DNA of 64,000 bases, from assembly GCA_038741495.1 (NCBI GenBank), contig JAVYKX010000002.1:384541-448540 (forward strand). The letters are read 5' to 3'. The notes under the pieces are model-generated. The model was not told the origin of the DNA and did not search any database. It saw nothing but the letters and a program-made list of their open reading frames with translations. The stretch's first letter is position 1, and each line of letters opens with the position of its first letter. Shown piece by piece: positions 34,461 through 42,843 of this stretch. Position numbers and translations under genes: made by a program. This DNA comes from Thermofilum sp. (lineage in GTDB: Archaea; Thermoproteota; Thermoprotei; Thermofilales; Thermofilaceae).

Positions 34461-35312
34461 ATGCAAAACACCAGAGCATTTCTCCCAGCGGGAGGGAAGC
34501 TCTTTCTCGCAGGATTGCTCGTCGGCCTTCTCCTTGGAGCGCTGCTAGGGTATTCGCTACTATCGCTAACAGGAGGATATGTGGCTACACCAGCTCAGAG
34601 CTATGTTGAGAAGATAAAGAGCAGGGGGAAGCTGATCCTAGGCACGTCTGCTGACTGGCCGCCTTTCGAGTACGTTGATGCGAAGGGGCAGTACGCGGGG
34701 ATAGATATCGAGATAGCGAAGAGAATCGCAGCCGAGCTCGGAGTGCAGCTGGAAGTGAAGGATATGAAGTTCGCCGCCCTCATAGAGGCGCTGAAGAAGG
34801 GCGACATAGATATCATCCTCGCCGACATGACTCCAACAGCTGAGAGGGAGAAGGAAGTCGACTTTTCTCTACCTTACTACTACAGCAAGGGGTACGCTGT
34901 CGTAACTCTGAAGACGTCTGCAATCTCCAGCGGCGCAGACCTGCTGGGGAAGAGAATAGGTGTGCAGCTCGGGACGATACAGGAGGATTGGGCGAAAGAG
35001 AACCTTGAAGGAAAAGCTACGGTAATATCCTACAACAGGGTCTACCCAGAGATGGTGATGGTTCTGAAGAGGGGGGACATCGACGCCATCATAATCGGCG
35101 ACACTATCGCGAGCGCGCTTGTTACGAAGGACCCCGACCTCAAGATCGCGACCTACGTCGGGCAACCTACGATCGGTGCCGCTGTGGCAGTGCCTCAGGG
35201 CGCAGAGGATTTGAAGTATGTGGTGAACCGGGTTATTGAAAGGCTTATCGAGACGGGGGAGATCAGCGCTATCTTCCAGCAGGAGACGCTGAAGTGGCTT
35301 GGCGAACAATAA
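34461..35312 (+). CDS. Polar amino-acid solute-binding protein
   Basis: A 283-residue family 3 (SBP_bac_3) substrate-binding protein. An uncleaved-looking N-terminal membrane helix (KLFLAGLLVGLLLGALLGY) anchors it outside. Binding motifs are LGTSADWPPFEYVDAKG, GIDIEIAKRIAAELG, ILADMTPTAEREKEVDFS and GVQLGTIQEDWAKE. It would deliver polar amino acids to the adjacent permease. ATG 34461 is 37 nt from the TATA centre; TTG 34449 in frame is the alternative. Divergent from an ACT regulator. Confidence 0.87.
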   Translation: MQNTRAFLPAGGKLFLAGLLVGLLLGALLGYSLLSLTGGYVATPAQSYVEKIKSRGKLILGTSADWPPFEYVDAKGQYAGIDIEIAKRIAAELGVQLEVKDMKFAALIEALKKGDIDIILADMTPTAEREKEVDFSLPYYYSKGYAVVTLKTSAISSGADLLGKRIGVQLGTIQEDWAKENLEGKATVISYNRVYPEMVMVLKRGDIDAIIIGDTIASALVTKDPDLKIATYVGQPTIGAAVAVPQGAEDLKYVVNRVIERLIETGEISAIFQQETLKWLGEQ

Positions 35313-35358
35313 GCATATCTCTTCAAAAGAATATTTTTCTCTTCTGAGGTGGAACTTC

Positions 35359-36009
35359 GTGATAGATTTCCTGACGAGCTACGCGGGCTATATCGCGGAG
35401 GGTATCGCAGTAACGCTTCAGATAACTTTGATGTCCTACACGCTGGGCTTCGCGCTTGGAGCTCTCCTCCTTGCGGGAGGTCTTTCCCCGCTGAGCCTGT
35501 TGACTCGAATGTACATAGAGCCCGTTAGAGGCACCCCTCTACTCGTCCAGATCTTCATCATCTACTTCGGGCTGCCGGCAATAGGCATCAAACTCGATGC
35601 TTTCACTTCAGCGGTGCTGGCGCTAGGCCTGAACAGCGCGGCTTACCAGGCGGAGATCTTGCGCTCCGCCGTGAAGGCGATCCCGGAGAGCCAGATTCAC
35701 GCTGCCGAGGTTCTCGGCTTCTCGGGGGCCCAGACCTACAGGTACGTTATCCTGCCCCTAGCTCTCAGATCCTCCATCCCCGCGCTTGTCAACGAGTTCG
35801 TCACAGTGCTCAAGGAGAGCTCTCTGGCGAGCGTGATCGGCATCGTCGAGCTCACCCGCCGGGGAGAGTACGTGGCGGCTTACACGTACAGGGCTTTCGA
35901 GGCATATCTGATCGTCGCGCTGATCTACTTCATCGCGTGCTACACTTTCTCCCAGTTTTCGAGGCTACTTGAGAGAAAGCTGAGAATACCGGGGTACACG
36001 GGTGCGTAG
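35359..36009 (+). CDS. Polar amino-acid ABC permease
   Basis: A 216-residue HisM/GlnP-like permease with about five membrane segments. The EAA loop is AAEVLGFSGAQTYRYVILPLALRSSIPAL. Conserved YIEPVRGTPLLVQIFIIYFG is typical of this family. I chose GTG 35359 with gaggtgg about 6 nt upstream. A TTG at 35299 inside the binding-protein gene would add 20 hydrophilic residues and overlap by 14 nt. It overlaps neither the following ATPase ATG (1-nt gap). Confidence 0.85.
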   Translation: MIDFLTSYAGYIAEGIAVTLQITLMSYTLGFALGALLLAGGLSPLSLLTRMYIEPVRGTPLLVQIFIIYFGLPAIGIKLDAFTSAVLALGLNSAAYQAEILRSAVKAIPESQIHAAEVLGFSGAQTYRYVILPLALRSSIPALVNEFVTVLKESSLASVIGIVELTRRGEYVAAYTYRAFEAYLIVALIYFIACYTFSQFSRLLERKLRIPGYTGA

Positions 36010-36010
36010 C

Positions 36011-36751
36011 ATGAGCGAGAAGGTGCTCGTCCTCGATAAGGTAGTAGCGGGCTACGACGGCAAGCCGGTAGTTAAGGGCGTATCGCTCGAGGTCAGCAGG
36101 GGAGAGAAAGTAGTGATCATGGGCCCCAGCGGCAGTGGGAAGAGCACGCTCCTGAAAGTGGCCGTGCTGCTTGTGAGGCCTTTCTCGGGTAGGGTCTTCC
36201 TCGACGGGGATGAGCTTACGTCTAGGCACGCGAACCTGCGGAGAGCGCGCGCAAAGACAGGGTTCGTCTTCCAGAGCTACAACCTATTCCCCCACATGAA
36301 GGTGATAGACAACATCGCTCTGCCCTTAAGAATCGTGAAAGGCTTCTCTAACGAGGAGGCCAGGCAGAGGGCGCTGGCAGTGCTTAGGGAGCTAGGCCTC
36401 TCGGGCTTCGAGGACAAGTACCCCCTGCAGCTCAGCGGTGGACAGCAGCAACGGGTAGCTATCGCCAGGGCACTGGCCATGGACCCCGTTATAATGTTCC
36501 TTGATGAGCCCACCTCCGCCTTAGACCCCGAGCTGAAGGCAGAGGTTCTCGAAACTCTGCGTGAGGTCGCCCACCGGGGCATTGCGATGGTGACGGTGAC
36601 GCACGAGCTCGACTTCGCGAAAGATATCGCCGACCGGGTGGTGATCATGGAGGACGGCGTCATAGTCGAGGAGGGTGACAGGAGCGTTCTCACAAGCCCG
36701 AAGACGGAGCGCGCGAGAAGTTTCCTAAGGTTGATCGAGAAAGAGGTTTAG
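36011..36751 (+). CDS. Polar amino-acid ABC ATPase (GlnQ-like)
   Basis: A 246-residue ABC ATPase. Walker A is GPSGSGKSTLL, the Q-loop FVFQSYNLFPHM, the signature LSGGQQQR, Walker B VIMFLDEPTSALD, and VTVTHELDFAKDIADR holds the switch His. Its length and lack of a TOBE domain fit GlnQ/HisP. ATG 36011 is 1 nt after the permease stop; GTG 36002 would overlap. It closes the three-gene importer. Confidence 0.92.
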   Translation: MSEKVLVLDKVVAGYDGKPVVKGVSLEVSRGEKVVIMGPSGSGKSTLLKVAVLLVRPFSGRVFLDGDELTSRHANLRRARAKTGFVFQSYNLFPHMKVIDNIALPLRIVKGFSNEEARQRALAVLRELGLSGFEDKYPLQLSGGQQQRVAIARALAMDPVIMFLDEPTSALDPELKAEVLETLREVAHRGIAMVTVTHELDFAKDIADRVVIMEDGVIVEEGDRSVLTSPKTERARSFLRLIEKEV

Positions 36752-36777
36752 CCAGCCCGCTACCCCCTCGGTCGTTC

Positions 36778-37614
36778 CTAGAGGCAGCACGCGAGCACCC
36801 GTCTGAGGAGCTTGAGCAGCTCGTAGCTGCTTCTTACACCGATTTTCGTAAGGAAGGAGGAGTAGTAGCTCCACGCGTGCTCGGCGAGGAGGTCCAGCTT
36901 CCTCCTCGCAGCGCGCCTGAGCCACCCCTCGCAACTATAGTTGCGGAAAGCTTCGAGGACTGCCTTAAGGGCGGTTGCTATTTCCACGCCGGCTACCGCT
37001 GCAACCGACGCAGACGCTAAGAGCAGAGGGCCTGGCCCGTGCACCGCGTAGGAGCGGCAGAATCTCAAAACTGCGGAGCAGTTACTTGGGTCGAGCGGTT
37101 CGAGCCCGAGGAGCTCTGCTTCCGCGCGGAGAGCCTCAGCCTCGAGAGGGTCTCGGAGAAAAGCTTCAGCGCACTTGTCCAGAGGAAGCCATACTGCGTC
37201 GAGAGGCATTAGTAGAGCGTAGTAAACTGGCACCATCGAATCCCAGATAACAGTGATCTCGGATAGAGGGGTGCAGAAGCCGAGGCTGAAGGGGACTGCA
37301 ACCACGGGAACGCTGGGGTTTAAGTATTCGAAGAGCGACTCGCGCAGTGAGAGGCGCTTGTGTTTCGTCACCGCGAGTGCTCTCGCCGCAGATGCTGCAG
37401 CCCAGCCCCCGAAAGCTACTATGCTTTTGAAGCCTCCTGAATCCAGGAGCGCTTTCACCTCCTCTAGCTCCAGAATGTCGGGAGCCCTGACCTGGAAGTG
37501 CGGCTGGATGCCTATCTCGGCTAGCTCTCGCGCTGCGAGCTCGTCTGAGAGGATTGCCGCGCGCTCTGGAAGCTTCCTCGGTATGAGATCGAGCCTCGTG
37601 AAAACGATTCTCAT
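36778..37614 (-). CDS. Degenerate Fe-ADH/DHQS-superfamily protein
   Basis: A 278-residue protein that I read as a diverged iron-alcohol-dehydrogenase-fold protein. [18 protein letters not shown] aligns with the NAD-binding GGGSxxDxAKAxA element. [24 protein letters not shown] aligns with the PTTAGTGSEVT strand, and the helical C-domain follows. The metal-binding Asp and His residues expected near residues 180-260 are not apparent: [14 protein letters not shown] stands where GxDAxxHAxEA is usual. It may be catalytically altered. It is leaderless: ATG 37614 is 26 nt from the symmetric TATA box at about 37640, shared with cysS. Confidence 0.5.
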   Translation of the reverse strand: MRIVFTRLDLIPRKLPERAAILSDELAARELAEIGIQPHFQVRAPDILELEEVKALLDSGGFKSIVAFGGWAAASAARALAVTKHKRLSLRESLFEYLNPSVPVVAVPFSLGFCTPLSEITVIWDSMVPVYYALLMPLDAVWLPLDKCAEAFLRDPLEAEALRAEAELLGLEPLDPSNCSAVLRFCRSYAVHGPGPLLLASASVAAVAGVEIATALKAVLEAFRNYSCEGWLRRAARRKLDLLAEHAWSYYSSFLTKIGVRSSYELLKLLRRVLACCL

Positions 37615-37633
37615 GCGAGTTTCCGCGAGATAG

Positions 37634-37647
37634 GGATATATATTGTC
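37634..37647. promoter_or_regulatory. Symmetric TATA box, cysS and Fe-ADH-like gene
   Basis: agggatatatattg centred about 37640 lies 26 nt from ATG 37614 on the minus strand. It lies about 26 nt before a start near 37666 on the plus strand, upstream of the cysS ribosome site. Confidence 0.5.
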
Positions 37648-37682
37648 CTCCGCAAGTGGGATGCCTGCTGGTGGTCCCTATT

Positions 37683-39101
37683 GTGCAGCGAGTATTCAAC
37701 ACGCTGACGCGAAGCCTTGAGCTTTTTGAGCCTGTTACTCCAGGCAGAGTGAGTATTTACGTCTGCGGGCCAACGGTCTACGACTACACGCACCTTGGCC
37801 ACGCTCGAACCTACGTTGCTTTCGACGTCATTAAGCGTTACTTTAGGCTTCGAGGCTTCGACGTCATGCACGTGCAGAACATCACGGACATCGATGACAA
37901 GATCATTAACCGCGCTAGGCAGGAGGGTCGTGACTGGAGGGAGATCGTGGACGTCTTCACTAGAGACTACTGGACGATGCTGAGCCAGCTCCGCATAAGC
38001 GTCGACGCGCACCCCCGGGTAACTGACCACGTTCAGGAGATCATACGGTTCATAGAGGAGCTGATCGAGAAGGGTTACGCCTACGTGGCTCCAAGCGGGA
38101 GCGTGTACTTCGACGTTGACACGTACGATGACTATGGTAGGCTGAGCGGCAGGCTGGACAAGCAGCTGTGGAGCCAGGAGGAGTTCGCCGCGGAGAAGAA
38201 ACACCCTTACGATTTCGCCCTATGGAAAGCGAGGAAGCCCGGTGAGCCGTACTGGGATTCTCCCTGGGGTCCCGGGAGGCCGGGCTGGCACATTGAGTGC
38301 AGCGTAATGTCCTCCAGGTACTTTGGCCGGCAGTTCGACATACACGGGGGAGGCTCCGACCTCATATTCCCCCACCATGAGAACGAGAGGGCGCAGAGCG
38401 AGGCTCTTTTCGGGACCAGGCCGTGGGTAAAGTACTGGCTGCACACGGGTATGCTTCAGATACGTGGAGAGAAGATGAGCAAGAGCCTCGGCAACATCAT
38501 CCCTATGCACGAGATTCTAGGAAAGTACGACCCACTGGTGTTGAGGCTCTGGCTGGCTACGGCCCACTACAGGACTCCACTGAACTACACCGAGGAAGCT
38601 TTAGAGCAGGCGGCTCAGAACCTCTCAAGGCTGAGAACTTCAGTGTCCATTCTTAAGCAGATTCTCAAGGAGGTTGAGCCCAAGGGGCGGGCTGACGAGT
38701 GGGAGCTCGAGGTGCTTAGGGAGCTTAGCGCCATAAGGTCCCGGTTCCATGAAAGCATGGAGGACGATTTCAACGCGAGCGCGGCCTTTGCGGAGGTCAT
38801 GGCGCTTTCGAGGGTGATCTTCGCTAGGATAGCTGAGAAACCATCGTACACGCTCGCGGTTAGAGCTTACAGCATGCTCCGGGAGTTCAACGCCGTTTTA
38901 GGCGTTCTCGACGAGGAGTTCGCCGAGGCTCCGAGGGAGCTCGTAGAGGACCGGCTCCTCGACTTGCTCGTCGAGGTAAGGAGTGTGCTCAGACGCGAGA
39001 AGCGCTACGAGCTCTCAGACTACATTCGGGAGAGGCTTCTAGAGCTGGGTATCCAGCTGATGGATGAGAAAGATAAGACACGATGGGTTAGAATGCGCTA
39101 A
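37683..39101 (+). CDS. cysS: Cysteinyl-tRNA synthetase
   Basis: A 472-residue class I aminoacyl-tRNA synthetase. Features: [22 protein letters not shown] (HIGH-type HLGH, zinc Cys), [35 protein letters not shown] with zinc/cysteine contacts, and the KMSKSLGN signature near residue 260. I chose GTG 37683 ([16 protein letters not shown]), which matches the usual N-terminus (xxxYNTLTRxxE); ggtggt lies 9 nt upstream. The frame from 37656 would add 9 residues. Its 3' end overlaps the convergent ROK gene by 4 nt. Confidence 0.94.
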   Translation: MQRVFNTLTRSLELFEPVTPGRVSIYVCGPTVYDYTHLGHARTYVAFDVIKRYFRLRGFDVMHVQNITDIDDKIINRARQEGRDWREIVDVFTRDYWTMLSQLRISVDAHPRVTDHVQEIIRFIEELIEKGYAYVAPSGSVYFDVDTYDDYGRLSGRLDKQLWSQEEFAAEKKHPYDFALWKARKPGEPYWDSPWGPGRPGWHIECSVMSSRYFGRQFDIHGGGSDLIFPHHENERAQSEALFGTRPWVKYWLHTGMLQIRGEKMSKSLGNIIPMHEILGKYDPLVLRLWLATAHYRTPLNYTEEALEQAAQNLSRLRTSVSILKQILKEVEPKGRADEWELEVLRELSAIRSRFHESMEDDFNASAAFAEVMALSRVIFARIAEKPSYTLAVRAYSMLREFNAVLGVLDEEFAEAPRELVEDRLLDLLVEVRSVLRREKRYELSDYIRERLLELGIQLMDEKDKTRWVRMR

Positions 39102-40057
39102 CGTAGGGGGATTTTCTTCTCGAGGCCAAGCCCGAGAGCCAGAGCACCGAGTATTCCCACGTTCCCCCCGAGCCTCGTCAGCACGATCTCGGGAACAGAG
39201 TTCACGGCGTACTTTTCAACCCTTCTCCTCAACCCCTCCAGAAGGATATCCTGATTGTTGAGCGCTACGGAGCCCCCCACAACTATCAGCTCGGGGTCGT
39301 ACACGTCCACGATGTTCGCAAAGCCGTAGGCGTTGAACCGGTTGACCCAGGTGATCACCTCGCGGGCGAGGGGGTCTCCTCTTCTGAAAGCTTCGAAAAC
39401 ATCCTTAGCGGACAAGCCGGAGTCAAGGACCAGCGATGTTTCTTCCCGAAGGTCCGGCCTGAGCTCTGCGAGGTACCTGGTTAGGTTGGGAATGCCGCGC
39501 CCCGAGGAGTAAGCCTCCCAATGACCTCTCCTGCCGCAGCCGCACTCGAGGCGCTCCTCAGCATCCACGACCGTGTGTCCCACCTCGTGGGCGTTACCCT
39601 CCTTCCCTAAGAGAAGCTCGCCATCCACGTAGACTCCGCCGCCGATCCCAGTGCTGATAGTCACGTAAACGAAGTTGCCGACGTCCCGCCCCCCACCCCA
39701 CCACTTCTCCCCGACAGCTGCAGTCACAGCGTCGTTGGCAAACGCCACGGGCCTGCCGAGCAGCTCCCGCAAGGGTCTCACAACCTCGATTCTGCGGAAG
39801 GGCATGTTGGGTGCTCCCACGACTTCCCCTCTCCTGATATCGAGAGGGCCCGGAGACCCGACACCGACTCCTGCTGCCTCCACACGGTGCTTCCGCTCAA
39901 GCTCTCTTGCGATGCTCGCTATCCTAGCTATGTACTCCTCCGGATCCCTGGTTTCCCACGTGGCGAAGACAACAACCTCGAGAAGCTCGCCGTCATCGCT
40001 GCCGAGAGCCACTCTGGTGTTCGTCGCCCCGATATCTACTGCAATGGCGTATCTCAC
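39098..40057 (-). CDS. ROK-family sugar kinase
   Basis: A 319-residue ROK kinase, probably a glucokinase or broad hexokinase as in crenarchaea. Phosphate loops are [13 protein letters not shown] and [13 protein letters not shown], and the catalytic Asp is in [12 protein letters not shown]. The zinc region EVGHTV...[16 protein letters not shown] has His in place of the third Cys of the usual CxCGxxGCxE, so metal coordination may differ. ATG 40057. Confidence 0.85.
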   Translation of the reverse strand: MRYAIAVDIGATNTRVALGSDDGELLEVVVFATWETRDPEEYIARIASIARELERKHRVEAAGVGVGSPGPLDIRRGEVVGAPNMPFRRIEVVRPLRELLGRPVAFANDAVTAAVGEKWWGGGRDVGNFVYVTISTGIGGGVYVDGELLLGKEGNAHEVGHTVVDAEERLECGCGRRGHWEAYSSGRGIPNLTRYLAELRPDLREETSLVLDSGLSAKDVFEAFRRGDPLAREVITWVNRFNAYGFANIVDVYDPELIVVGGSVALNNQDILLEGLRRRVEKYAVNSVPEIVLTRLGGNVGILGALALGLGLEKKIPLR

Positions 40058-40170
40058 GAGCTCTCGACCATTGATGGTGTTCGTTTCGCTTTAACTTGAT
40101 TTCGCCTCGCTAGCTCAGGTCTTATTCTTCACGCCCGAAACGCATTAAAGATCCTTCGCGAGAGGTTGTA

Positions 40171-40225
40171 CGGAATGATGAGGGATAAAAGCTCAGAGGC
40201 GTGAAGAGAGCCACCGGGCTGACGT
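40171..40225 (+). ncRNA. C/D-box sRNA candidate
   Basis: Box C ATGATGA (40175-40181), then a 12-nt guide, D' CAGA (40194-40197), a 3-nt spacer, C' GTGAAGA (40201-40207), an 11-nt guide and box D CTGA (40219-40222). A short terminal stem ACG/CGT flanks boxes C and D. The element spacing is right for archaeal sRNAs directing 2'-O-methylation. D' and C' deviate from consensus. It occupies the intergenic gap just downstream of the convergent 40226 gene. The target is not determined. Confidence 0.55.
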
Positions 40226-40567
40226 TTACTCCTTGGCTAGCAGGCGGCTGAGGAGAACTACTACATCTACGTTTTCCGGGCTGATGACGCCCTCCGCGAC
40301 GACGTGCCTGCCTTCAGTGCGGACCACGATGAGCGACCCGCTATTCTCCTTCTGGAGGAGCACCCACTCCTCGCCTGCATCAAGGAAGCTGGAGACGGAT
40401 ACTGCCACGCTCTGCATCGCTCTGCCATCACTCTCGGTGGGATGGGCGAAGACGATGTCCCACTGCTCGCTGAAAACCGCCACTCTCTCTACTCCAAGGC
40501 TAGCCAACGCTTTCACCAGGCTCTGCCTGTCCAAATCTTCTATTTCCACGTAGGGTTTGCTCGCCAC
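40226..40567 (-). CDS. Small roadblock-like hypothetical protein
   Basis: A 113-residue soluble protein that I do not firmly recognise. An alternating beta-alpha pattern (RVAVFSEQWDIVFAHP, SVAVSVSSFLDA, WVLLQKENSGSLIVVRTEG, VDVVVLLSRLLAKE) resembles a roadblock/LC7 or longin-like fold. Such proteins often regulate small GTPases, but no GTPase is adjacent. The start is GTG 40567 with ggtaggga upstream, and a TATA-like actatattgt lies further upstream near 40618. It is divergent from the Glu/Trp microprotein gene. Confidence 0.5.
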   Translation of the reverse strand: MASKPYVEIEDLDRQSLVKALASLGVERVAVFSEQWDIVFAHPTESDGRAMQSVAVSVSSFLDAGEEWVLLQKENSGSLIVVRTEGRHVVAEGVISPENVDVVVLLSRLLAKE

Positions 40568-40660
40568 ACGCGCTCCCTACCGCTTCCCGTACTTCTTAGA
40601 GCTTGGGCGCTACAATATAGTGTTTTCGCGATGCCTCCTGCTTTTTCTTCAAGAATAATG

Positions 40661-40671
40661 GTTTTATAACC
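40661..40671 (+). promoter_or_regulatory. TATA box of Glu/Trp microprotein
   Basis: gttttataacc with TTTATAA centred near 40666 gives an expected start near 40692, about 7 nt before the ATG at 40699. Confidence 0.55.
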
Positions 40672-40698
40672 CCATGCGAGGCAAGGTCTTGACCCAAC

Positions 40699-40863
40699 AT
40701 GAAACTAAGAGCCCTACTTAGAGACGAAGAAGAGGAGTGGGAGGAAGAGGAGGAAGAGTGGGAAGAGGAGGAAGAAGAAGAGGAGTGGGGCGAATTCGGA
40801 GAAGAGGAGTGGGAAGAAGAAGAAGAGGAAGAGTGGGAGGAAGAAGAGGAGGAAGAGTTCTAA
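40699..40863 (+). CDS. Glu/Trp-rich acidic microprotein
   Basis: A 54-residue protein. The start MKLRALLRD is followed by blocks of 4-8 glutamates separated by single tryptophans at W14, W21, W30, W38 and W46 (spacing 7, 9, 8, 8), ending in EF. Thirty-six of 54 residues are Glu and only three basic residues occur, all near the N-terminus. GAA and GAG are used about equally, so the tract is not a pure DNA repeat. I do not know any family. It has a TATA box about 33 nt upstream, a near-leaderless ATG and a palindromic hairpin plus T-run after the stop, all of which support expression. Possible roles are DNA mimic, chaperone or ion-binding peptide (speculation). Confidence 0.7.
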   Translation: MKLRALLRDEEEEWEEEEEEWEEEEEEEEWGEFGEEEWEEEEEEEWEEEEEEEF

Positions 40864-41414
40864 AGCCGAGCTCGGCTTTTTCCGCGATTCGCTTTCCTCC
40901 TCTGCTTGGTCTTTCTCTTTGCGTGAAAGAATGCGACGAGAGCCAGCACTACCGCTGCTAATGCCGCTACAGCCAGGTGAGTAAGTTGCAGCCCGGAGCT
41001 CTCCTCAGCCTGTGCGTAGTAAACCGCTACATGTAGAAGTACTGGGTCGTGGTTGTCCGCAAAGGCCGTGATTATGAGCGTAGCGTTACCTTGACCGCAG
41101 CTTCTCAAGAAGACTAGTTGCCTAAGGCTGCTCCTAGCTGGGAGGTCTCCCAGCCTGATACTCATGTTTCTCCGCCAAGCTAGCCCGTCTATCGAGACTT
41201 CCAAACAGCCCGCGGCAGCGAGCTGGAGAAAAGTGTTCAAGGCGGCTCCGCTGCCTCCGTTGGAGATGGTGATCGTTAGCGCTACTACATCGCCTACACG
41301 CGCCTTCACTTCGCTCGGGTGGGAGGTGAGGAGTACCGCTGGAAAATCTTCCTGAGCCAGCGCGGGCAGCGCGACCAGTAGAAGAAGAACCGCTATGGTT
41401 TCTCGAGAGCGCAT
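40860..41414 (-). CDS. Secreted CARDB-like membrane-anchored protein
   Basis: A 184-residue protein with an N-terminal signal peptide (MRSRETIAVLLLLVALPALAQ). An extracellular Ig-like domain resembling CARDB follows (VKARVGDVVALTITISNGGSGAALNTFLQL, CLEVSIDGLAWRRNMSIRLGDLP, with two Cys). It then has a C-terminal membrane helix (LTHLAVAALAAVVLALVAFFHA) and a very basic cytoplasmic tail (KRKTKQRRKANRGKSRARL). I chose ATG 41414, since the longer frame reads through the upstream gene. It overlaps that gene by 22 nt. The stop overlaps that of the convergent microprotein. Confidence 0.65.
   Translation of the reverse strand: MRSRETIAVLLLLVALPALAQEDFPAVLLTSHPSEVKARVGDVVALTITISNGGSGAALNTFLQLAAAGCLEVSIDGLAWRRNMSIRLGDLPARSSLRQLVFLRSCGQGNATLIITAFADNHDPVLLHVAVYYAQAEESSGLQLTHLAVAALAAVVLALVAFFHAKRKTKQRRKANRGKSRARL
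40862..40881 (+). terminator. Palindromic hairpin terminator
   Basis: AAAGCCGA-GC-TCGGCTTT is a perfect palindrome followed by further T residues (about 40874-40881). It begins at the stop of the Glu/Trp gene. For the converging gene it lies in the last codons, so it may end transcription of the microprotein mRNA. Confidence 0.5.
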
Positions 41415-41866
41415 GTCAGGATCAATTTCTCTCCTCCCCATAAACTTTGCATCAAGCTGGAGGGAGTGCACACCTCGCCCCTGCAGATTCTGAGCTCCCA
41501 ATTCCCTCCTACGCCGAAAGCCGGCACGGAGACAACTCTAATTGTGCTTCCGTTACCCTCCACCTCCAGGGCTGTGCAGCTAGATAAGGGGAGGAGCGCA
41601 GGAGAACCCGCATAAGTGTAAACTCTCCCACAGCTGAGGGTCATGTTCTCGCATGCGAGGAGAACGTCAGTGCTAACTAAGACGCTGCTGCCCGTAAGGG
41701 CTTTCTCTACGTTGTTGACGTCCGTTTTCACAGCAGCTAGCTTTTCCTTCACCTCGAGAAGCTCCACCTGAATTTTCACAAGCTCTAAGTAGACAGCGAG
41801 CAGAGTGATTGCCAGGATAAGAGATATGGAGATCGCCGCAACAAGTAAGATTTTTTCCCAATGCAT
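41393..41866 (-). CDS. Membrane-anchored exported protein of unknown function
   Basis: A 157-residue type II-like membrane protein. A helix near the start (ILLVAAISISLILAITLLAVYL) is followed by a short coiled coil (ELVKIQVELLEVKEKLAAVKTDVNNVEKAL) and an extracellular domain with five cysteines (CENMTLSC, CTALEV, CRGEVC, C). I set the start at ATG 41866; the frame to 41920 crosses the TATA box (aaaaaattaattttt), which lies about 27 nt from 41866. It is co-transcribed with the next gene (22-nt overlap), so the two may form a surface complex. Confidence 0.6.
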   Translation of the reverse strand: MHWEKILLVAAISISLILAITLLAVYLELVKIQVELLEVKEKLAAVKTDVNNVEKALTGSSVLVSTDVLLACENMTLSCGRVYTYAGSPALLPLSSCTALEVEGNGSTIRVVSVPAFGVGGNWELRICRGEVCTPSSLMQSLWGGEKLILTCALEKP

Positions 41867-42016
41867 CCGCCAGCTTCCCCCAAATCTCCTAAAAATTAAT
41901 TTTTTCCAAGAGTCCCTCACTGACGCGTTGGCCGCCTGCTCCCTAGGCTCTAGCCCCTTAGGCTCTCCCGCTCAGCTACCGCTGGCTTTAAAGGCAGCTC
42001 GCTCGATAGGGCACGT

Positions 42017-42778
42017 ATGAGCGCAATCGCTCTTCAGTACCTGATAGGTATCGTGTTGATGGTGATGTTTGCGTTCATCAGCGCGATGTTTCCCGAGCAG
42101 ACAGGCCTCTTCTTCATTCTCTACTTCGCGGTGTTCATGGGGATTCTCTTCCTGGTGACTGGCCGGCAGGCTAGAGGGATTCTGAGAGATATCGACTACG
42201 TTAGCAAGGGTGCTCTCGTGTACGAGGCTCCTCGCGATGAGGTTCTCAAACTTCGCGAGCGCGATTTCCAGTACACGCGGCCAGAGCTCTCCGCCCAGAT
42301 GAAGTACGCTATGCTTCCTTTCCTTTCCATAGTTCTCTTCCTGGTGGTCTACTCGGTTCCCCAGACTCGCGAACTGTTCATGGGTATCGGCTCTTCGCTA
42401 ACTCGCGACGAGCGGCTCGCCAGCTTCTTCTCTTTCCTTGCGCTATACGGCTTCTTCTACGCAGCTTCTACTCTCATAGGCTTGTACGCGCGGCGAGCCC
42501 AAGCGCGGGTTGGGACACTCTCCATAGCCACAACTTACAAGATCACTTCCGCGGGGCTGATAGTGGACGAAAGGCTTCCCGTGAAGTTCCCGATAGAGGG
42601 GCGCGTTGTCGTGAACACTAGGCGCAAGTTCGTGGAGATAGAGATGGAGCAGAGCGTGATGGGGTCAAAGGTGAAGCAGAGGCTGCGTCTGTACCACCCC
42701 GAGCCCTCGAAGCTGGCTGCGCTCCTGAAGACTCGCGGAGGAACAGCAGAGGGGACAGCAGGCACCGCCTCCCCCTAA
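42017..42778 (+). CDS. Archaeal membrane protein, DUF2208-like
   Basis: A 253-residue membrane protein with four predicted helices: two at the N-terminus (LIGIVLMVMFAFISAMF, FILYFAVFMGILFLV) and two in the middle (MLPFLSIVLFLVVYSV, FFSFLALYGFFYAASTLIGLY). A cytoplasmic beta-rich C-terminal domain follows (TYKITSAGLIVDERLPVKF, RKFVEIEMEQS). It reminds me of the crenarchaeal DUF2208 group but I cannot verify it. An upstream GC-rich region precedes the ATG; a Gly/Thr-rich tail ends the protein. Confidence 0.6.
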   Translation: MSAIALQYLIGIVLMVMFAFISAMFPEQTGLFFILYFAVFMGILFLVTGRQARGILRDIDYVSKGALVYEAPRDEVLKLRERDFQYTRPELSAQMKYAMLPFLSIVLFLVVYSVPQTRELFMGIGSSLTRDERLASFFSFLALYGFFYAASTLIGLYARRAQARVGTLSIATTYKITSAGLIVDERLPVKFPIEGRVVVNTRRKFVEIEMEQSVMGSKVKQRLRLYHPEPSKLAALLKTRGGTAEGTAGTASP

Positions 42779-42843
42779 CTTCTTCTGCCTGCTTGACCCA
42801 GGCGCGGAAAACTTAAAAGAACCCTCTTACTTCTTAGCCTCCG

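Noticed and set aside
40737-40961. Gly/Arg-rich frame in the Glu/Trp tract
   Set aside because: It is the frame-shifted reading of the same GAA/GAG repeat and has no start signal; the ATG frame at 40699 is better supported.
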